Source: Anaerolineaceae bacterium 4572_78
GTDB taxonomy: Bacteria; Chloroflexota; Anaerolineae; 4572-78
Assembly (NCBI GenBank): GCA_002084875.1
Contig: NBMH01000003.1
Span: forward strand, 1 to 49,921
Direction: 5' to 3'
Length of the DNA: 49,921 nucleotides
Shown here: positions 1 through 10,244 of the stretch, piece by piece
Position numbering within the stretch: the first letter of the stretch is position 1
Layout of the letters: each line of letters begins with the position of its first letter
Program-made: the position numbers and the translations under genes
Notes under the pieces: generated by a model
What the model saw: the letters and a program-made list of their open reading frames with translations, nothing else
Told to the model about the DNA's origin: nothing
Database searches by the model: none

Positions 1-2
1 CT

Positions 3-1358
3 AGAAAAATCACATCTGACGATTTTGTTGAGACTACGCATGCCGATGAAATCGAGCCTGAAAAATTGGACATGTCGCGTCAGGGCGATAAACCACGCTT
101 GCAACGAATTTCTGATATTCCTGTGGATAAAAAAATCATACAGCGGCTTATCTCTCAAGGAAATTTGCCATTATCAAAAATATTTTCATCTCGTCAAGTG
201 ACAGGTTTTAAATCAACCCCATATGTTGCCCGAACTTATTTGGTTAGTCAAGGATGGCGATTTAAGACAAAAGAGGAAACAGACCCAACCCATTTTGAAC
301 AAGTTGAACAAACTATGCATACCTTGCAACGAGCAAGTTCGCCTGCTCAACCGTTGCCTGAACAACCACGTACCATAATGGAAAATATCATGGGACTGGA
401 TTTTAGTGGAGTTCGTATTCGGACTGCTCCGTTAGAAACGTTGAATGTTGAGGCGGCGACAAGGGGACAAGATGTGTATGTCCAACGTGGGTATGATAAA
501 TTTGATACGCCTAAATCTTTGGCGTTGCTTGGGCATGAGCTGACTCATGTGATTCAACAAAAAGCGATTCAGTCCAAATCAATGCCGACGGAAATGGCTT
601 TACCGTTTGTACAACGTAGTCCACTTATGATTAGTAATGTGCAGCGTGAGGAAGCGGAAGCAGATTATGTTGAAAAGACAATTTTGCGAGATGTGCAACC
701 TAGTATGATAAAAAGATATGCTAAGCCTACTACATTAAGTAAACCAACATCGGTTTCAGTTCAACGGTTTGCCATTCCTAAAGAAATAGCAGCTAAGCGT
801 GTGGTTGATTTTCCTGAAATGGTGCAACGTAAGGCAAAACATCCTGAAAGCGATGTCCAACATGGTGAGGCTGAAAAATCGGTCACAGCAAAAAGTGTCT
901 TCCAACAATTGGAGTCTTTAACCTCAGATATTTCCCATTCTGACTTTGTTCAACCATCAATGGAATCAGAACAAAGCTCGGCAATAGATTCGTCAAGTAT
1001 CACTGATATGATACAACAGACTAAATCTGACAGAAATAAAGATACTGTTAGGCGTACTCCCGACATCACATCAGATTTGGCATCCGATTCACCGAGTATT
1101 GCCGATATGATACGACGGACGGATTCCGATGAGAATACAGATTTGGTTTTACGCCAAACAGATACGGACATGTCACAAAGTAGTATACTGCCTGCACAAG
1201 TTCCCGAAGACATGGTCAGTGATGAAGATAAAAAAGATGAGGAAGAAAAAGAAGAAATAAATTTAGATGAACTTGCTCGACAAGTTTATCCTCGTATTCG
1301 GCGATTATTGACAATTGAGCATGAACGCCGACGCGGTTCTTTTCGTTTGAGACAGTAA
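3..1358 (+). CDS. eCIS-associated DUF4157 metalloprotease-like protein (5' partial)
   Basis: The reading frame is open to the left edge of the window, so the gene starts outside; the first in-window start codon (TTG at 66) has no special support. An HExxH zinc-protease motif (HELTH, bases 534-548) sits in a DUF4157-type context (GLDFSGVRI... about 40 residues upstream, then HELTHVIQQ). The C-terminal half is low-complexity and Ser/Asp/Gln-rich with a degenerate repeat (S-I-x-D-M-I-x-x-T) at about 992-1019 and 1092-1118, then an acidic stretch and a conserved-looking tail (LDELARQVYPRIRRLL). DUF4157 proteins are known companions or cargo of extracellular contractile injection systems, and the next gene, 14 bp downstream, is an eCIS spike. 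Whether it is a toxin, a processing protease or a structural adaptor cannot be told here. Confidence 0.85.
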   Translation, partial: RKITSDDFVETTHADEIEPEKLDMSRQGDKPRLQRISDIPVDKKIIQRLISQGNLPLSKIFSSRQVTGFKSTPYVARTYLVSQGWRFKTKEETDPTHFEQVEQTMHTLQRASSPAQPLPEQPRTIMENIMGLDFSGVRIRTAPLETLNVEAATRGQDVYVQRGYDKFDTPKSLALLGHELTHVIQQKAIQSKSMPTEMALPFVQRSPLMISNVQREEAEADYVEKTILRDVQPSMIKRYAKPTTLSKPTSVSVQRFAIPKEIAAKRVVDFPEMVQRKAKHPESDVQHGEAEKSVTAKSVFQQLESLTSDISHSDFVQPSMESEQSSAIDSSSITDMIQQTKSDRNKDTVRRTPDITSDLASDSPSIADMIRRTDSDENTDLVLRQTDTDMSQSSILPAQVPEDMVSDEDKKDEEEKEEINLDELARQVYPRIRRLLTIEHERRRGSFRLRQ

Positions 1359-1372
1359 ATGGAGAAATGTAA

Positions 1373-3733
1373 ATGGCACATACACCACCAACGACACCAT
1401 TAAAAATTAGTAGTTCAGAAGCAGGGGTTAATGTGGAATGTCCATATCCCCCTGCTAATCTTAAGATTACAAAATCAAGCGGTATCAAACGAGACAAACA
1501 ACCAACAGAATCCACCCCAAAAGATACTTATGAAGGTGGTGATGCTTACTATACATCATTTGAACTTCTTTTTGATACGGCTGAAAAAGGTACAAATGTC
1601 CATGCAGAATACACCGAAAAACTACTAAAGCTAATGGAAGCAAAGGAATACGATAGCCAAAGTAGAACTCCTTATTGTAAGCTAGATTGGGGACCACTCA
1701 ATATCAAAATTGGAAATCGGCAACCATTTAAGAAGTGCATATTGAAAAGTATAGACCTAAATTTTGTACTTTTTCTTAAAGATGGTACGCCTGTTAGAGT
1801 AAAAGTAAACGTTACATTTGAGGAAGCCGAAGATGCCGCCGAAGGACAAAACCCAACAACTATCTCGGAGGCTCGAAACTTATGGACGGTGACCGAAGGT
1901 GAAACGATTGATTGGATTGCTTACAAAGAATTTGGCAATTGTCGTTATTGGCGGCACATTGCTGATACAAATAATTTGATTGACCCAAAGGATTTATATG
2001 GGGGACAGATTTTAAGGATTGTCCCTCTGCCGTATGTGATGGAAATAGTCGTAGATACGAATTTACATCTGCCCGATATGTTTTCGATTCAACTGCATGA
2101 CGATAAAGTTGAATGGGTGGATGATAGTCGTTTTGATTTGGGAAAGTCTGTTGAAATTTTGGTAGATAATGTGTCGCTAATCAAGGGGGAAATAACTTCC
2201 ATTGAACCTGAATTTGGGGTACATGGTCGAGCCTCATTGATGATACGAGGCTACGACAAATCTCATCGTCTGCATCGAGGAAGGAAAACACGTACATTTC
2301 TAAACGTGATACAAAATAATCAGACTGACATGGAGTTTTTATTAACTAGGGCTCAACGGATTGGCTTTGAAGTGTATGACACGCTAGGCACTCTTCACTT
2401 TGTTAAATGTGGAAAATCTAGAGGCAATGGACCAGATTTAGAATGGGGAGCAAATTTACGTAGTTTTCAGCCTCGTTGGGTGGGTCCACATCAAACTGAC
2501 AAATTTGTAGTGAATGGTTGGGATGATGAAAAAAAGCAAGTAATTACTGCCAAAGAAACACCAAATAGTTCTCTAAATCAAGGTGGAGCTACTAAAACTG
2601 GTGGAGCAGCTGCTAAAAGTGCCTTCCAAAAATCTGCCAGTTCAGTCGTTGTTAGCCATCCAGTTTCAACACCTGATGCAGCTAAGGCGATGGCTAAAGC
2701 ATTGCGTGACAATGTCGGTACAGAATATTTCCAAGCGGAAGGACTCGCTTTTGGTGAGCCAACTCTCCAAGCAGGCTATAAAGTTAAGGTTGAGAGAGTC
2801 GGTACACGATTTAGTGGCAACTATTATGTTACAGCCGCCAGCCATATTTATCGTGATGGGCTGTATGAAACTGTTTTTACTGTAAGCGGTCGTCACCCCA
2901 ACACGATAAGTCATTTATTAGAAAGCGGTACGGCTGATTCACAAGGCTTTGTACGAGGTGTAGTCATTGGTTTAGTAACAAATAATGTAGATAAAAAACA
3001 TTTAGGACGGGTGAAAGTCAAATATCCATGGATGGGAAAAGACCCCAACGGAGCTGAAATCGAAAGCCATTGGGCTCGCATGGCTCCGCCGTCGGCGGGA
3101 CAAGATAACAAAGGCTTTTATTATTTGCCCGAAATTAATGACGAAGTACTACTTGCTTTTGAACATGGTGATATGAATCGCCCTTATATCATCGGCACAT
3201 TATGGAGCAATCCTGATAAACCTCCCAAGCCAAATAATGAGGTTGTCAAAAGTGGTAAAGTGAATGAACGAATCATCCAATCGCGTACAGGGCATGTTTT
3301 TATTTTTGATGATACGGCTGGCGATGAGAAAATCATCATTCGAGATAAGACTAAAAAACAGGAAGTCATAATTCTGGCAAAGGATAATTCCATGACTATC
3401 AATGTGGGACAAAATTATGAACTGAATACTGGTGGTAAAATGACCATCAATAGTAAAATGGATTCTACTATTGATAGCAAAGCAAAAGTTATTGTCAAAA
3501 GCCAGGCGACTACAAACATCGAAAGTCAAGCACCAATGACGATTAAAAGTAATGCTACCATGAAAATACAAAGCATTGCTCCAATGAACATTGAATGTTC
3601 AGCCCCAATACAAATAAAGGCTTCCATGATTTCAGTGAAAGCAGATGGCATGTTAAACCTTGAGGGAGCAGTTGTCAATTTAAAAGGGAGTGGTATCGTT
3701 AATATTCAAGGTGGATTGGTTAAGATTAACTAG
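1373..3733 (+). CDS. Fused eCIS tube-initiator/LysM and VgrG-like spike protein
   Basis: This 786-residue protein appears to join two proteins that are separate in the Afp/PVC systems. Residues about 20-155 resemble the contractile-injection-system tube protein with its CIS-tube fold. Residues about 168-218 are a LysM domain (LWTVTEGETIDWIAYKEFG, then DPKDLYGGQILRI). Residues about 220-510 resemble phage late-control protein D/VgrG, 525-615 are a gp5-type OB fold (GRVKVKYPWMG, then YIIGTLW), and 690-786 are short repeats of an MTIxSxAxM type expected to form the trimeric beta-helix needle. The start follows a GGAGAAATGTAA stretch. In Afp terms this is Afp7 plus Afp8, forming the baseplate hub and spike of a secreted contractile particle. 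No PAAR tip, gp25 or baseplate-wedge gene follows, so the rest of the particle must lie to the left. Confidence 0.88.
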   Translation: MAHTPPTTPLKISSSEAGVNVECPYPPANLKITKSSGIKRDKQPTESTPKDTYEGGDAYYTSFELLFDTAEKGTNVHAEYTEKLLKLMEAKEYDSQSRTPYCKLDWGPLNIKIGNRQPFKKCILKSIDLNFVLFLKDGTPVRVKVNVTFEEAEDAAEGQNPTTISEARNLWTVTEGETIDWIAYKEFGNCRYWRHIADTNNLIDPKDLYGGQILRIVPLPYVMEIVVDTNLHLPDMFSIQLHDDKVEWVDDSRFDLGKSVEILVDNVSLIKGEITSIEPEFGVHGRASLMIRGYDKSHRLHRGRKTRTFLNVIQNNQTDMEFLLTRAQRIGFEVYDTLGTLHFVKCGKSRGNGPDLEWGANLRSFQPRWVGPHQTDKFVVNGWDDEKKQVITAKETPNSSLNQGGATKTGGAAAKSAFQKSASSVVVSHPVSTPDAAKAMAKALRDNVGTEYFQAEGLAFGEPTLQAGYKVKVERVGTRFSGNYYVTAASHIYRDGLYETVFTVSGRHPNTISHLLESGTADSQGFVRGVVIGLVTNNVDKKHLGRVKVKYPWMGKDPNGAEIESHWARMAPPSAGQDNKGFYYLPEINDEVLLAFEHGDMNRPYIIGTLWSNPDKPPKPNNEVVKSGKVNERIIQSRTGHVFIFDDTAGDEKIIIRDKTKKQEVIILAKDNSMTINVGQNYELNTGGKMTINSKMDSTIDSKAKVIVKSQATTNIESQAPMTIKSNATMKIQSIAPMNIECSAPIQIKASMISVKADGMLNLEGAVVNLKGSGIVNIQGGLVKIN

Positions 3734-3771
3734 GAAAACAAAGTTATATTTCTCCATAATTGATAAAATAG

Positions 3772-3801
3772 TTGCCAAAGTAGATTAAGTTGTAGTATAA
3801 T
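3772..3801 (+). promoter_or_regulatory. Probable sigma-70-type promoter of sufCB
   Basis: TTGCCA (3772-3777) and a perfect TATAAT (3796-3801) are separated by 18 bp, about 65 bp upstream of the sufC start. No obvious Fe-S regulator operator is seen. The call rests on consensus matching only. Confidence 0.6.
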
Positions 3802-3866
3802 TATTTTGATTTACGGCATGTTTATGTAGGTGCGGTTTCTATATCGCATAACCAACGGAAGAGAAT

Positions 3867-4652
3867 ATGAATCTAACATTATCTATAAAAAATTTATATG
3901 TCAGTATTGAAGAAAAACCAATTCTCAAAGGAATTAACTTAGCAGTCAAACGGGGTGAAATTCATGCCATCATGGGACCAAATGGTTCAGGCAAAAGCAC
4001 CCTAGCATATACGTTAGCAGGTCATCCAAAATACGAAGTTAAATCAGGTGACATCCTCATGGGAAAGGAAAATCTCATGGATATGTCTCCCGATGAGCGA
4101 GCCCGTGCGGGGTTGTTCATAGCCTTTCAATACCCCACTGCTATACCTGGTGTCAGCATGGCAAACTTCCTACGAACAGCCGTCAATGCTGTGCATGGTG
4201 ATAAAGGAACAGTTGACAAGAGTGGCAGAAAAGGAATATCCATCGCCAAATTCCGTAAGATGATGATGGATAATATGAAACTGCTCAAGATAGACAACTC
4301 GTTTGCCAGCCGCTATCTCAACGACGGTTTTTCAGGTGGTGAGAAAAAGCGAGCTGAAATTTTACAGATGGCTATGCTCAATCCCAAATTTGCCATTATG
4401 GATGAGACCGATTCGGGACTTGATATTGATGCCCTACGGGTTGTTTCCGAAGGAGTAAATATTCTGCATGAAAAAAATAGCATGGGTATCATTTTAATTA
4501 CGCATTATAATCGTATCCTCAATTATATCAAACCTGATGTGGTTCATGTTTTTGTCGATGGGCAAATCGTCAAATCAGGTGGTCAAGAATTAGCTGAGCA
4601 ACTTGAAGATGAAGGATATGACCAGATAATTCGGATATATAAGGAAAACTAG
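3867..4652 (+). CDS. sufC: Fe-S cluster assembly ATPase SufC
   Basis: This is the ABC-type ATPase of the SUF iron-sulfur cluster assembly complex, a cytoplasmic partner of SufB/SufD. It has Walker A GPNGSGKST (37-45), a Q-loop in FQYP (87-90), signature FSGGEKKR (155-162), Walker B FAIMDE (175-180) and the H-loop His at about 213 (ITHYN). The TDSGLDIDAL context after Walker B is SufC-specific. The length (261 aa) is slightly above the usual 250 because of a short basic insert around 115-130. It is followed after 3 bp by sufB, so the two form an operon under the promoter at 3772-3801. No sufD, sufS or sufU follows. Confidence 0.96.
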   Translation: MNLTLSIKNLYVSIEEKPILKGINLAVKRGEIHAIMGPNGSGKSTLAYTLAGHPKYEVKSGDILMGKENLMDMSPDERARAGLFIAFQYPTAIPGVSMANFLRTAVNAVHGDKGTVDKSGRKGISIAKFRKMMMDNMKLLKIDNSFASRYLNDGFSGGEKKRAEILQMAMLNPKFAIMDETDSGLDIDALRVVSEGVNILHEKNSMGIILITHYNRILNYIKPDVVHVFVDGQIVKSGGQELAEQLEDEGYDQIIRIYKEN

Positions 4653-4655
4653 ACC

Positions 4656-7600
4656 ATGAGCAAAAAATTTGATGTTGATATTGAAGATTATAAGTATGGA
4701 TTTAGTGACACTGAAAAGCCGATATTTAAGACTCGCAAGGGACTCGATGAGAAGATTGTCCGCCAAATTTCTGAAATGAAGGGCGAGCCTGCTTGGATGT
4801 TGGACATGCGTTTGCGGGCATATCAACATTTTGTATATCGTCCTATGCCAACTTGGGGCAGTGATAAGATACATGATATTGACTTTGATAATATTTATTA
4901 TTATCTCAAACCTGCCGAAAAAACTGCCCGTTCATGGGATGATGTCCCTGAAGATATTAAAAATACCTTTGACCGTTTAGGCATCCCAGAAGCGGAACAG
5001 AAATTCTTGGCAGGAGTAGGTGGACAATATGACTGTCTGGCTCATGATTCTAGGGTTTACACAACACATGGGATAATTCCCATAAGTGAAATAGAATCGG
5101 GTGATACTGTTTTTGCTTTTGATGAGATTCAAAATCGATTAATGCTTGCTAGAGTTAAAGGAAAAGCATACAAAGGAGATCAAGAGGTCTTTGCAGTGAA
5201 TGTTAGCACATTTACTATTGAAGTAACTAATAATCATCCTTTTTTGACTCTTTCATACCACCGTAAACCAGGTAATAAACGAGGAAGATATCGTCGTGAA
5301 TGGAAATATTTATGTGATCTAAAACCAGGTGATTTGGTTGCTGTTGCAAAAAAATTACCTGATGCTGGACAATCTCATGCAATGACTATCCCTAAAATAA
5401 AAACAGAAGTTATTGGCCGTAATCAAACTGGTGGTGAATATATTATTGATATTTCAAATCGTTATAACAAAGTCACACTTCCTAAAACAAGTTCTGTTGA
5501 CCTAATGTGGTGGTTAGGTTTTTATATAGGTGATGGGTTCATTGATTGTAGTAATAAATCCGATAAGGCAAGAATTGATTTAGCAATACCTGCTACTGAC
5601 AAATATGAACGTTTAGAAATGAACCAAGTCACTCAGAAATTGTTTGATATATCGACTAGAGATAATGGAAAATACCGAATTAGAGTTAATTCAACAATCA
5701 TTGCTCGTTATCTGGAAGTAAATGGCTTTTCAGGAAATGCTCATATCAAACGTATACCTGATTGGGTTTATACTTTACCAGAGAATGAAAGATTAGCCTT
5801 TCTTGGTGGGTATATTGATGCAGATGGATGTGTGCGTGACAATGCTTCCAACCATGATATATTCCTAAGCAGTGCTAATCCCAGCATGTTAGAAGATGCT
5901 AAAGCCATAGCTTCTTTGTGTGGTATCAAAACATCGAACGTTATCAGAGTCGAATCAAAACATCCGTTTGATAAAGAGCGTACTATGATTGGCTATCGCT
6001 TGCAGTTTAGTGGTAATTTTGACAAACTTGGTTGTCGTTCTCCCAAACGCACTGAACGAATGAACAAGCGAAAATATTATCACGATTATTCTAGTGCAAA
6101 AGGTACTTGTTTTCGCAGGCATACAAATGAATTTATTGGCTTTGCTAAAATAGAAAGCATTGTTTCTAAGGGAGTCAAACCAACGTATGATATTGAGGTG
6201 GACGGACCACACAATTTTGTTGCTGAAGGATTAATTGTCCATAATTCCGAAGTTATATACCACAATATAAAAAAAGACTTAGAAAAGAAAGGAGTGATAT
6301 TTCTAGGAACGGATGATGCACTACAAAAACATCCCGAATATTTTAAGGAATATTTTGGCACAATTATTCCCCCTGAAGATAATAAATTTGCCGCATTGAA
6401 TACGGCGGTATGGTCGGGTGGGTCGTTTATTTATGTCCCCCCAAACGTACATATTGATTTACCTTTGCAGGCATATTTCCGTATCAATGCCAAGAACATG
6501 GGACAGTTTGAACGGACATTGATTATTGTGGATGAGGGAGCTTATGTGCATTACACGGAAGGCTGTTTCTTAGCAGGGGCTAGTATTCGCACTCGAGAAG
6601 GTGATAAACCAATTGAGGAAATTAAAGTTGATGATGAAGTTTTTACTCATAAAGGTCGCTATCGCAAAGTGTATAACATCATGCAACGCCCATACTCAAA
6701 AATGATTTATCATATTCGTTATTTTGGTGATACCAGCCATACATTGCATGTGACTGAAGAACATCCTCTTTTAGTTGTACGGCGTGAGAAAAAAAGGTAT
6801 CGGAACAAAAAATTTAGCCCAGAATGGTTGCGAGCCGATGAAGTTAAACCAGATGATTATTTAGCTATCCCTGTGCCACATGTTGAGTTTGCTTCTGTCA
6901 AGGACTTGAAAGAATTAGTACGTTGCATGTGGTGCGGCAATGGTGGTTATGATGAAAAAAATAACAAATTCCGATTTAACACCATTTCCAGGAAATTAGC
7001 CTATACGTTTAGAGATACCTTATTACAAATTGGCATAGTGGCTTCAATCAATTATCATAAGAGAACCAAGCCTCGTAAACCAGTGTATACTGTTGTTATC
7101 TCTACTCGCTGGAATTCTATCTTTGGTGAAATAGTTGGACAACCTGCCCCAAGTGGTTATGCAAAGGGTTCGCCTTTTGCTATTGATAAAAAATACATGT
7201 ATGTTCCTATTCGCTCCATTGAAACCGAGCAGATGAATACAACCGTTTATAATTTTTCTGTCGAGGAAGATGAATCATACGTCGGTGAAGGTGTCGTTTC
7301 TCACAACTGCACTGCCCCCGTATATACCACAGACAGCCTCCACTCCGCCGTAGTTGAAATTATCATCAAACGAGGAGCTAGGTGTCGTTATAGCACCGTT
7401 CAAAATTGGTCGAATGACGTGTATAATTTGGTTACGAAACGAGCTTATGCTTATCGTGATGCGGTCATGGAATGGGTGGATTGTAACATCGGTTGTTTAG
7501 AGGAAGGCTCAACTATCACCACAACAACAGATGTCAAACCAATTGAAGATATTAAAGTAGGTGAACATGTCCTTTCTTACGATGAAACAACAGGTAAGTT

Positions 7601-9236
7601 ATGTTTTCGTTTGGTGTTAGCGAAGCGGTTTTCAGGTTATCAACCTGTCCGTGAGGTGTCACATGGAGAACGCCGTTTGCGTGTAACGGATAACCATCCA
7701 TTTTATTCATATCACTATGACTCAGAAAAACCTAAAAAATTAGAACGTTACCAATTGGACTATGTGCGAGCAGATAAACTAACAGAGGCAATCATCCCTT
7801 GTACTTCGATTGATTATGGATTGCCTTATCAATTAGAAACACCATCAATGGAAACTACATTTACATCTGATAATCAGTACAGTGATTCATTTGAAGCGAC
7901 ACGGGTTCGTGAGAGACGAGTTGCTGTTATTGAACAAACAACAAGTGAAATGATGTGGTTGTTTGGCTTGTACTTAGGTGATGGAAATATCTATCGTAAA
8001 ATGGGGAAAAATGGCAATACACGTTATGCCACAGTTGGTTTTTCAGTTCCTCTTGAAAATCGTACCAGACAAAAATTGATGGAAAATATGGACAGATTTA
8101 TTGATGCCAAACCTACTGAACGTATGGATGGTATTGATGTAGGATGGAGTTCTGTTGAATTAGCAGATATTTTTGAGAAAAATGGCTTATTAGGAAATGC
8201 TCATACTAAACGAATACCTGAATGGGTCTACTCTACCCCTGAATTACATCGTTTAAGTTTGTTAGCAGGTTACATTGATGCCGATGGTTGTGCGATTACT
8301 TCAAAACGCCGATTTTTAATTAAATCTGTCAATAAATCACTTTTGCAAGATGCGGCTCGTTTAGCTACTACATTGGGGATAACCTCACGCCTTTATACTG
8401 AATTTGAAGGGGAACGTGATGTTATAATTATGGGATATAATTGTACAGCACGAAGTTCATATCAAATGGAAATTCCTCTTGATAAACGAATTTTTCCTTA
8501 TTTGTCTCATGAATTGAGAATGAAAGCCGAATCAATACCTTCTGCAAAATCAATTTATAATCGGACAGTTGGTCGTTCCAATATTAAACTGCCTGACACA
8601 GTTAAAATTGTGAATGTATCGGTTGGCGAACCTACCACAAAAAAAGTTCCCACTTGGGACATTGAAGTGGCAGGCACTGGTAATTTTATTTCACAAGGCT
8701 TTATTGTGCATAATAGCAAACTAACAATGAAGTACCCCGCCGTTTGGCTCATGGAACCAGGGGCACGCGGCGAAGTGTTATCCATCGCATTCGCAGGCGA
8801 AGGTCAATATCAAGATGCAGGAGCAAAAATGGTGCATGCTGCTCCACATACTAGCTCAGTCATTACTAGCAAATCTATCAGCAGAAGTGGCGGTCGTAGT
8901 TCCTATCGTGGTTTAATCAAAGTGGCAAAGGGAGCCACAGGTTCCAAATCAAATGTGGTTTGCGATGCCCTGATTTTAGATGATAAATCAGCTTCGGATA
9001 CATATCCTTACATCGAAGTTGAAGAGGATAAAGTCAGTATTGGGCATGAGGCAAGCGTGACTAAAGTTTCTGAAGAACAACTCTTTTATTTGATGAGTCG
9101 CGGCCTAGATGAAGAGCAAGCATCCTCTATGATTGTCAGTGGTTTTATTGAGCCGATTGTCAAGGAGTTGCCGATGGAATATGCCCTTGAGATGAACCGT
9201 CTGATTGAGTTGGAAATGGAAGGTTCTGTTGGTTAA
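4656..9236 (+). CDS. sufB: Fe-S cluster scaffold SufB precursor containing three inteins
   Basis: SufB is the scaffold subunit that binds the nascent Fe-S cluster. The 1526-residue product is about three times normal length because three in-frame inteins interrupt it. The exteins are residues 1-126, 531-636, 885-946 and 1354-1526 (467 aa in total), which is a normal SufB. Canonical SufB text is rebuilt on splicing: GGQYD+SEVIYH, HYTEG+CTAPVY and CNIG+[12 protein letters not shown]. Downstream come [23 protein letters not shown] and [17 protein letters not shown] segments. Each intein starts with Cys and ends His-Asn; the +1 extein residues are Ser, Cys and Ser. Production of functional Fe-S clusters from this copy needs all three inteins to splice. 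The gene ends 12 bp before a convergent glycosyltransferase gene. Confidence 0.96.
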   Translation: MSKKFDVDIEDYKYGFSDTEKPIFKTRKGLDEKIVRQISEMKGEPAWMLDMRLRAYQHFVYRPMPTWGSDKIHDIDFDNIYYYLKPAEKTARSWDDVPEDIKNTFDRLGIPEAEQKFLAGVGGQYDCLAHDSRVYTTHGIIPISEIESGDTVFAFDEIQNRLMLARVKGKAYKGDQEVFAVNVSTFTIEVTNNHPFLTLSYHRKPGNKRGRYRREWKYLCDLKPGDLVAVAKKLPDAGQSHAMTIPKIKTEVIGRNQTGGEYIIDISNRYNKVTLPKTSSVDLMWWLGFYIGDGFIDCSNKSDKARIDLAIPATDKYERLEMNQVTQKLFDISTRDNGKYRIRVNSTIIARYLEVNGFSGNAHIKRIPDWVYTLPENERLAFLGGYIDADGCVRDNASNHDIFLSSANPSMLEDAKAIASLCGIKTSNVIRVESKHPFDKERTMIGYRLQFSGNFDKLGCRSPKRTERMNKRKYYHDYSSAKGTCFRRHTNEFIGFAKIESIVSKGVKPTYDIEVDGPHNFVAEGLIVHNSEVIYHNIKKDLEKKGVIFLGTDDALQKHPEYFKEYFGTIIPPEDNKFAALNTAVWSGGSFIYVPPNVHIDLPLQAYFRINAKNMGQFERTLIIVDEGAYVHYTEGCFLAGASIRTREGDKPIEEIKVDDEVFTHKGRYRKVYNIMQRPYSKMIYHIRYFGDTSHTLHVTEEHPLLVVRREKKRYRNKKFSPEWLRADEVKPDDYLAIPVPHVEFASVKDLKELVRCMWCGNGGYDEKNNKFRFNTISRKLAYTFRDTLLQIGIVASINYHKRTKPRKPVYTVVISTRWNSIFGEIVGQPAPSGYAKGSPFAIDKKYMYVPIRSIETEQMNTTVYNFSVEEDESYVGEGVVSHNCTAPVYTTDSLHSAVVEIIIKRGARCRYSTVQNWSNDVYNLVTKRAYAYRDAVMEWVDCNIGCLEEGSTITTTTDVKPIEDIKVGEHVLSYDETTGKLCFRLVLAKRFSGYQPVREVSHGERRLRVTDNHPFYSYHYDSEKPKKLERYQLDYVRADKLTEAIIPCTSIDYGLPYQLETPSMETTFTSDNQYSDSFEATRVRERRVAVIEQTTSEMMWLFGLYLGDGNIYRKMGKNGNTRYATVGFSVPLENRTRQKLMENMDRFIDAKPTERMDGIDVGWSSVELADIFEKNGLLGNAHTKRIPEWVYSTPELHRLSLLAGYIDADGCAITSKRRFLIKSVNKSLLQDAARLATTLGITSRLYTEFEGERDVIIMGYNCTARSSYQMEIPLDKRIFPYLSHELRMKAESIPSAKSIYNRTVGRSNIKLPDTVKIVNVSVGEPTTKKVPTWDIEVAGTGNFISQGFIVHNSKLTMKYPAVWLMEPGARGEVLSIAFAGEGQYQDAGAKMVHAAPHTSSVITSKSISRSGGRSSYRGLIKVAKGATGSKSNVVCDALILDDKSASDTYPYIEVEEDKVSIGHEASVTKVSEEQLFYLMSRGLDEEQASSMIVSGFIEPIVKELPMEYALEMNRLIELEMEGSVG
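5034..6245 (+). other. SufB intein 1 (LAGLIDADG-containing, 404 aa)
   Basis: It covers residues 127-530 of the precursor. It has an N-terminal Cys ([10 protein letters not shown], block A), a block-B TNNHPFL motif, two LAGLIDADG endonuclease motifs (LGFYIGDG and GGYIDADG) and C-terminal blocks F/G ([20 protein letters not shown]). It is inserted between Asp126 and Ser531. Both dodecapeptide motifs keep their acidic residues, so the homing endonuclease could be active; this is inferred from motifs only. Confidence 0.93.
6564..7307 (+). other. SufB intein 2 (short, endonuclease region degenerate, 248 aa)
   Basis: It covers residues 637-884. Block A begins [13 protein letters not shown], block B is TEEHPLL, and the C terminus is [20 protein letters not shown] followed by Cys+1. 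The central region is much shorter than in inteins 1 and 3. A stretch [19 protein letters not shown] resembles a single eroded LAGLIDADG segment without a second one. It is therefore likely splicing-competent but endonuclease-dead. Confidence 0.92.
7494..8714 (+). other. SufB intein 3 (LAGLIDADG-containing, 407 aa)
   Basis: It covers residues 947-1353. Block A starts [10 protein letters not shown], block B is TDNHPFYS, the LAGLIDADG motifs are FGLYLGDGN and AGYIDADGC, and the C terminus is [20 protein letters not shown] followed by Ser+1. Its architecture and length parallel intein 1 (for example [18 protein letters not shown] versus [18 protein letters not shown]), so the two are clearly related although they sit in different sites. 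Confidence 0.93.
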
Positions 9237-9248
9237 AATACTTAGAAG

Positions 9249-10244
9249 TTAAGAAAAAGATTTTGGATATCGTTTCAATGTATTAAATGGGTTTTCAATG
9301 GGATGTAATCTTGCCATCATTTCTTGGGCTGAAATTCGCCGTTTGATATGTTGCCGTTTGGCAATCATGCCTCTCAAATTAAGTATCCCGTGCATGCGTC
9401 CTTGTATTGAGGCAAGCCCATGCTTCATGGGAAGCCGATAGCCGATTGACATAATTTCGTACATCAGTACATAAGGCAACCATTTCAATCCAGCAGAAAA
9501 GGGATAATTTTTTGCTAGTAACCATATCTTGTTACGACCTAGCAACCGATTTTTAAAGGCTGACCCTTCTTTGCTTGTTCCCGAATGAAGATGATAAACA
9601 ATTGCTTGAGGTATATAAACTGCCTGCCAATCAGCCCATTGTCCACGCCATGCCAAATCTACATCTTCAAGGTAGGCAAAAAAATCTTCATCAAAAAGCC
9701 CAATGTCATCAAACATAGCTCGCCGATATAGAGCTGCTCCCGCACATGCTCCAAAAACAGGAACAGGACAAAGCAAGCGTTGTCGCTCCATTTTATTGTC
9801 ATGCTGACCGCCATGCACTCCCCAAGCGATGCCTGCTTTATCAATCGCAATTCCTGCCGAGTCGATAATCTCAGGTCGACTAGCTAAGAGCATTTTTGGG
9901 GCAATTGCTCCAATTTTCGGATTGGACTCCATGACAGCTACTAATTCGGCTAACCAGTTTGACTCAAGTTTGGTATCATTATTCAAGGTAGCAATAAATT
10001 GTGTTTGCGTGCTTCGGATTGCCTGGTTATTTGCCGTAGCAAAACCGCGATTATGGTTATTTGCAATAAGATGAACATGTGGAAATGATTGCTTTAACCA
10101 CAAAACAGACCCATCCGTTGAGCCATTATCTACAATCCACACCGAAAAATCATGATATGTTTGTTGGAAAATAGTTGGCAAACATTCTTTTAGATAATGC
10201 AAGCCATTCCAATTAGCAATGATGATTGCTACTGAAGGTATCAT
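9249..10244 (-). CDS. GT2-family glycosyltransferase
   Basis: A 331-residue GT-A fold transferase. The N terminus (VAIIIANWNG) and VDNGSTDGS nucleotide-binding motif are classical family 2. LNNDTKL provides the acidic metal-binding site, and FLEDVDLAWRGQ the ED-D acceptor/catalytic motif. It resembles rhamnosyl-type transferases of polysaccharide assembly, but the sugar cannot be predicted. It is the last gene of a minus-strand glycan cluster and converges on sufB. The upstream gap to the next cluster gene holds palindromic repeats, so it may be transcribed separately. Confidence 0.9.
   Translation of the reverse strand: MIPSVAIIIANWNGLHYLKECLPTIFQQTYHDFSVWIVDNGSTDGSVLWLKQSFPHVHLIANNHNRGFATANNQAIRSTQTQFIATLNNDTKLESNWLAELVAVMESNPKIGAIAPKMLLASRPEIIDSAGIAIDKAGIAWGVHGGQHDNKMERQRLLCPVPVFGACAGAALYRRAMFDDIGLFDEDFFAYLEDVDLAWRGQWADWQAVYIPQAIVYHLHSGTSKEGSAFKNRLLGRNKIWLLAKNYPFSAGLKWLPYVLMYEIMSIGYRLPMKHGLASIQGRMHGILNLRGMIAKRQHIKRRISAQEMMARLHPIENPFNTLKRYPKSFS

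Noticed and set aside
3200..3571. 123-codon minus-strand frame in the spike gene
   Set aside because: Complement of the regular beta-helix repeats; no independent support.
3867..9236. Minimal SMS-type (SmsCB) Fe-S system
   Set aside because: The extein text is canonical SufB over its whole length, so the standard SUF assignment is simpler.
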